In this document: in pieces, positions 63,001 through 64,000 of the stretch
Position numbering within the stretch: position 1 is the first letter of the stretch
How the letters are laid out: every line of letters starts with the position of its first letter
Assembly (NCBI GenBank): GCA_963210315.1
Contig: OY723266.1
Span: 1,736,001 to 1,800,000, forward strand
Length of the DNA: 64,000 bases
Source: Rhynchopus euleeides
Lineage: Eukaryota > Euglenozoa > Diplonemea > Diplonemida > Diplonemidae
Direction: 5' to 3'
The notes under the pieces: model-generated
Database searches by the model: none
The model's input: only the letters and a program-made list of their open reading frames with translations
What the model was told of the DNA's origin: nothing
Made by a program: the position numbers and the translations under genes

Positions 63001-64000
63001 GCCGAGACACCACACCCACACCCTCACCCTCACGCCCACAGGAGCGGGAGCGCACTGCGTCGCTCTCCAGCTCGCAGCCTGCACTGCGGCAGGAGAGGGA
63101 GGCGCTGGCAGGGGAGGTGGTGTCGCTCAGTGATGCTGTGGACAGGCTGGGTGCTGAGAAGGCTGATTGGCACCGCCAGGAACAGGACTACCAAGTGGCA
63201 GCGTCTGAGTACAGCGTATGTAGGCAGGTGTTGGTTAGGGGTGCCATGGCGGTCGGGACATAGGCCCGAATTCTAAAGGGGTGTTCTGTGTGCACTGTGT
63301 CACTGTGTGGTGTGATCTTTGGTAAGTATTCGCTTACACCTGCCTGTACACAGGAAACCATCGCTGTGCTTGAGAAGCGGCTTGCCGAGCAGTTCTCTGA
63401 CCTTGCGGCGTCCAAGGCAGATCGCGACGAGGCTGCGACAGAAGTATGCACACACCACGTACCACCGCACTTCATAGATTGAGCTGAAGCCCGGGTGGTA
63501 CCACTGCATCCGGATTTGCCACAAGCAAACATCAACCGCAACATTATAAGGTCAAAATGCCTCAGACACCATCCCACCACACACACAACCCTTCTGCCTG
63601 CAGGCTGCATCTCTCAAGCGGCAGCTGCTGGCGGTGAAGGCTGATACCGACCCGCTCGATGCAGAGCTCCAGACGCTGCGGAGGTGTGTACTACGTATTC
63701 CTAAACAGGTTGCTGGGATAACCGTGTCGCTGCTGAGCGGCACGCTGCCTGCATTCCACCCGTCCTGCCGGCGGTGGGTTGGCATTGAGCATGCTGTTGA
63801 GTGTCGATGCAAACCTCTGAGTGGCCCCCTGACTGGCTCCTCTGTTGCCAGTGCCTTGCCACACCCCCACCCCCGCCTGCAGATCCCTCGAGATAGCGGC
63901 TGCCCAGCGTGACCAGGCGGAGGCCGGCAGGCAGACTGCCGAGGCGGAGATGGTTGCACAGCGCGAGTATGCCTCTGCCGGTGAGGGGGCTCATGGCTGC
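60072..64000 (+). CDS. WD40-repeat plus coiled-coil protein, 5' part (at least five exons, continues beyond window)
   Basis: Exons: 60072-62945, 63042-63215, 63354-63443, 63604-63683 and 63883 onward. Introns of 96, 138, 160 and 199 nt start GTATG, GTATG, GTATG and GTGTG and end CAG; all restore coiled-coil frame (for example TLR(R)SLEIAAAQRDQAEAG across the last). The N-terminus is basic and disordered. Residues about 125-415 form a WD40-type beta-propeller (VHEGAVAAMAVTGDGMVLTG, GTGRYFSGSACGVIQAWEPS, HDTGTITVWNLQTLTQSRTL). From about 418 the rest is long heptad-rich coiled coil (SIEEARDTAHDAAKEADACR ... LQQQVARLTDSEADLQGQLA). This layout is common in flagellar and basal-body proteins such as WD40-type CFAPs, but I cannot name an orthologue. 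A further donor-like GTGAGG at 63981 may end exon 5. Pyrimidine/AG sequence lies just upstream of the ATG. Confidence 0.85.

Overview
The window is nuclear DNA of a protist. It is GC-rich, with standard-code stop codons (TAA, TAG and TGA all end genes), spliceosomal introns that mostly begin GTATG, and long C/G homopolymers between genes. Every gene I can support, including the retrotransposon, is read from the + strand. Starts are often preceded by pyrimidine-rich stretches ending in AG. The same-strand layout plus a three-ORF tyrosine-recombinase retrotransposon resembling kinetoplastid VIPER elements suggests Euglenozoa, perhaps a diplonemid. This is an inference; no rRNA, tRNA or spliced-leader gene is visible to settle it.

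Layout. 1-293 is the 3' end of a TM9SF/nonaspanin gene. 919-16352 is a transposon-rich block in which at least eight TA-flanked elements with terminal inverted repeats (called A, B1, H with H' nested inside, F1, E, D and G here) sit next to each other or inside one another, usually beside C or G tracts. 17174-31426 holds ordinary genes: a two-exon acyl-CoA dehydrogenase, a 1,591-residue leucine-rich-repeat protein with a C-terminal PH-like region, a three-exon TOG/HEAT-repeat protein resembling TOGARAM/Crescerin, and a cathepsin L-like protease. 32163-33790 is a second F copy (F2). 34035-36749 encodes a low-complexity Pro/Gly/Gln-rich protein. 37566-49133 is one 3,855-codon open frame for a type I membrane protein with a signal peptide, two CAP domains, about 67 EGF-like units, a transmembrane helix and a short tail. 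Its DNA shows two higher-order tandem arrays (282 bp x 11 and 846 bp x 3).

49722-51298 holds elements C and B2; B2 is an almost identical, inverted copy of B1. 51299-55117 has no convincing gene but several hairpins. 55118-59284 is the retrotransposon: ORF1 with a Cys/His cluster, a tyrosine recombinase ORF and a reverse transcriptase-RNase H ORF, flanked by 102-bp direct repeats. The ORFs overlap, with a plausible -1 slippery sequence at the first junction and a CTC-TGA (+1) context at the second. A 200-base N gap follows, and 60072-64000 is the 5' part of a WD40 plus coiled-coil gene with four introns that runs off the window.

The host genes do not form a pathway; they are membrane-traffic, metabolic, cytoskeletal and surface/secreted proteins of a free-living flagellate-type cell. 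The most unusual content is the set of TA-targeting inverted-repeat elements. Five of them (A, C, D, H, H') carry subterminal arrays of their own palindromic word, and they accumulate in tandem at shared target sites.
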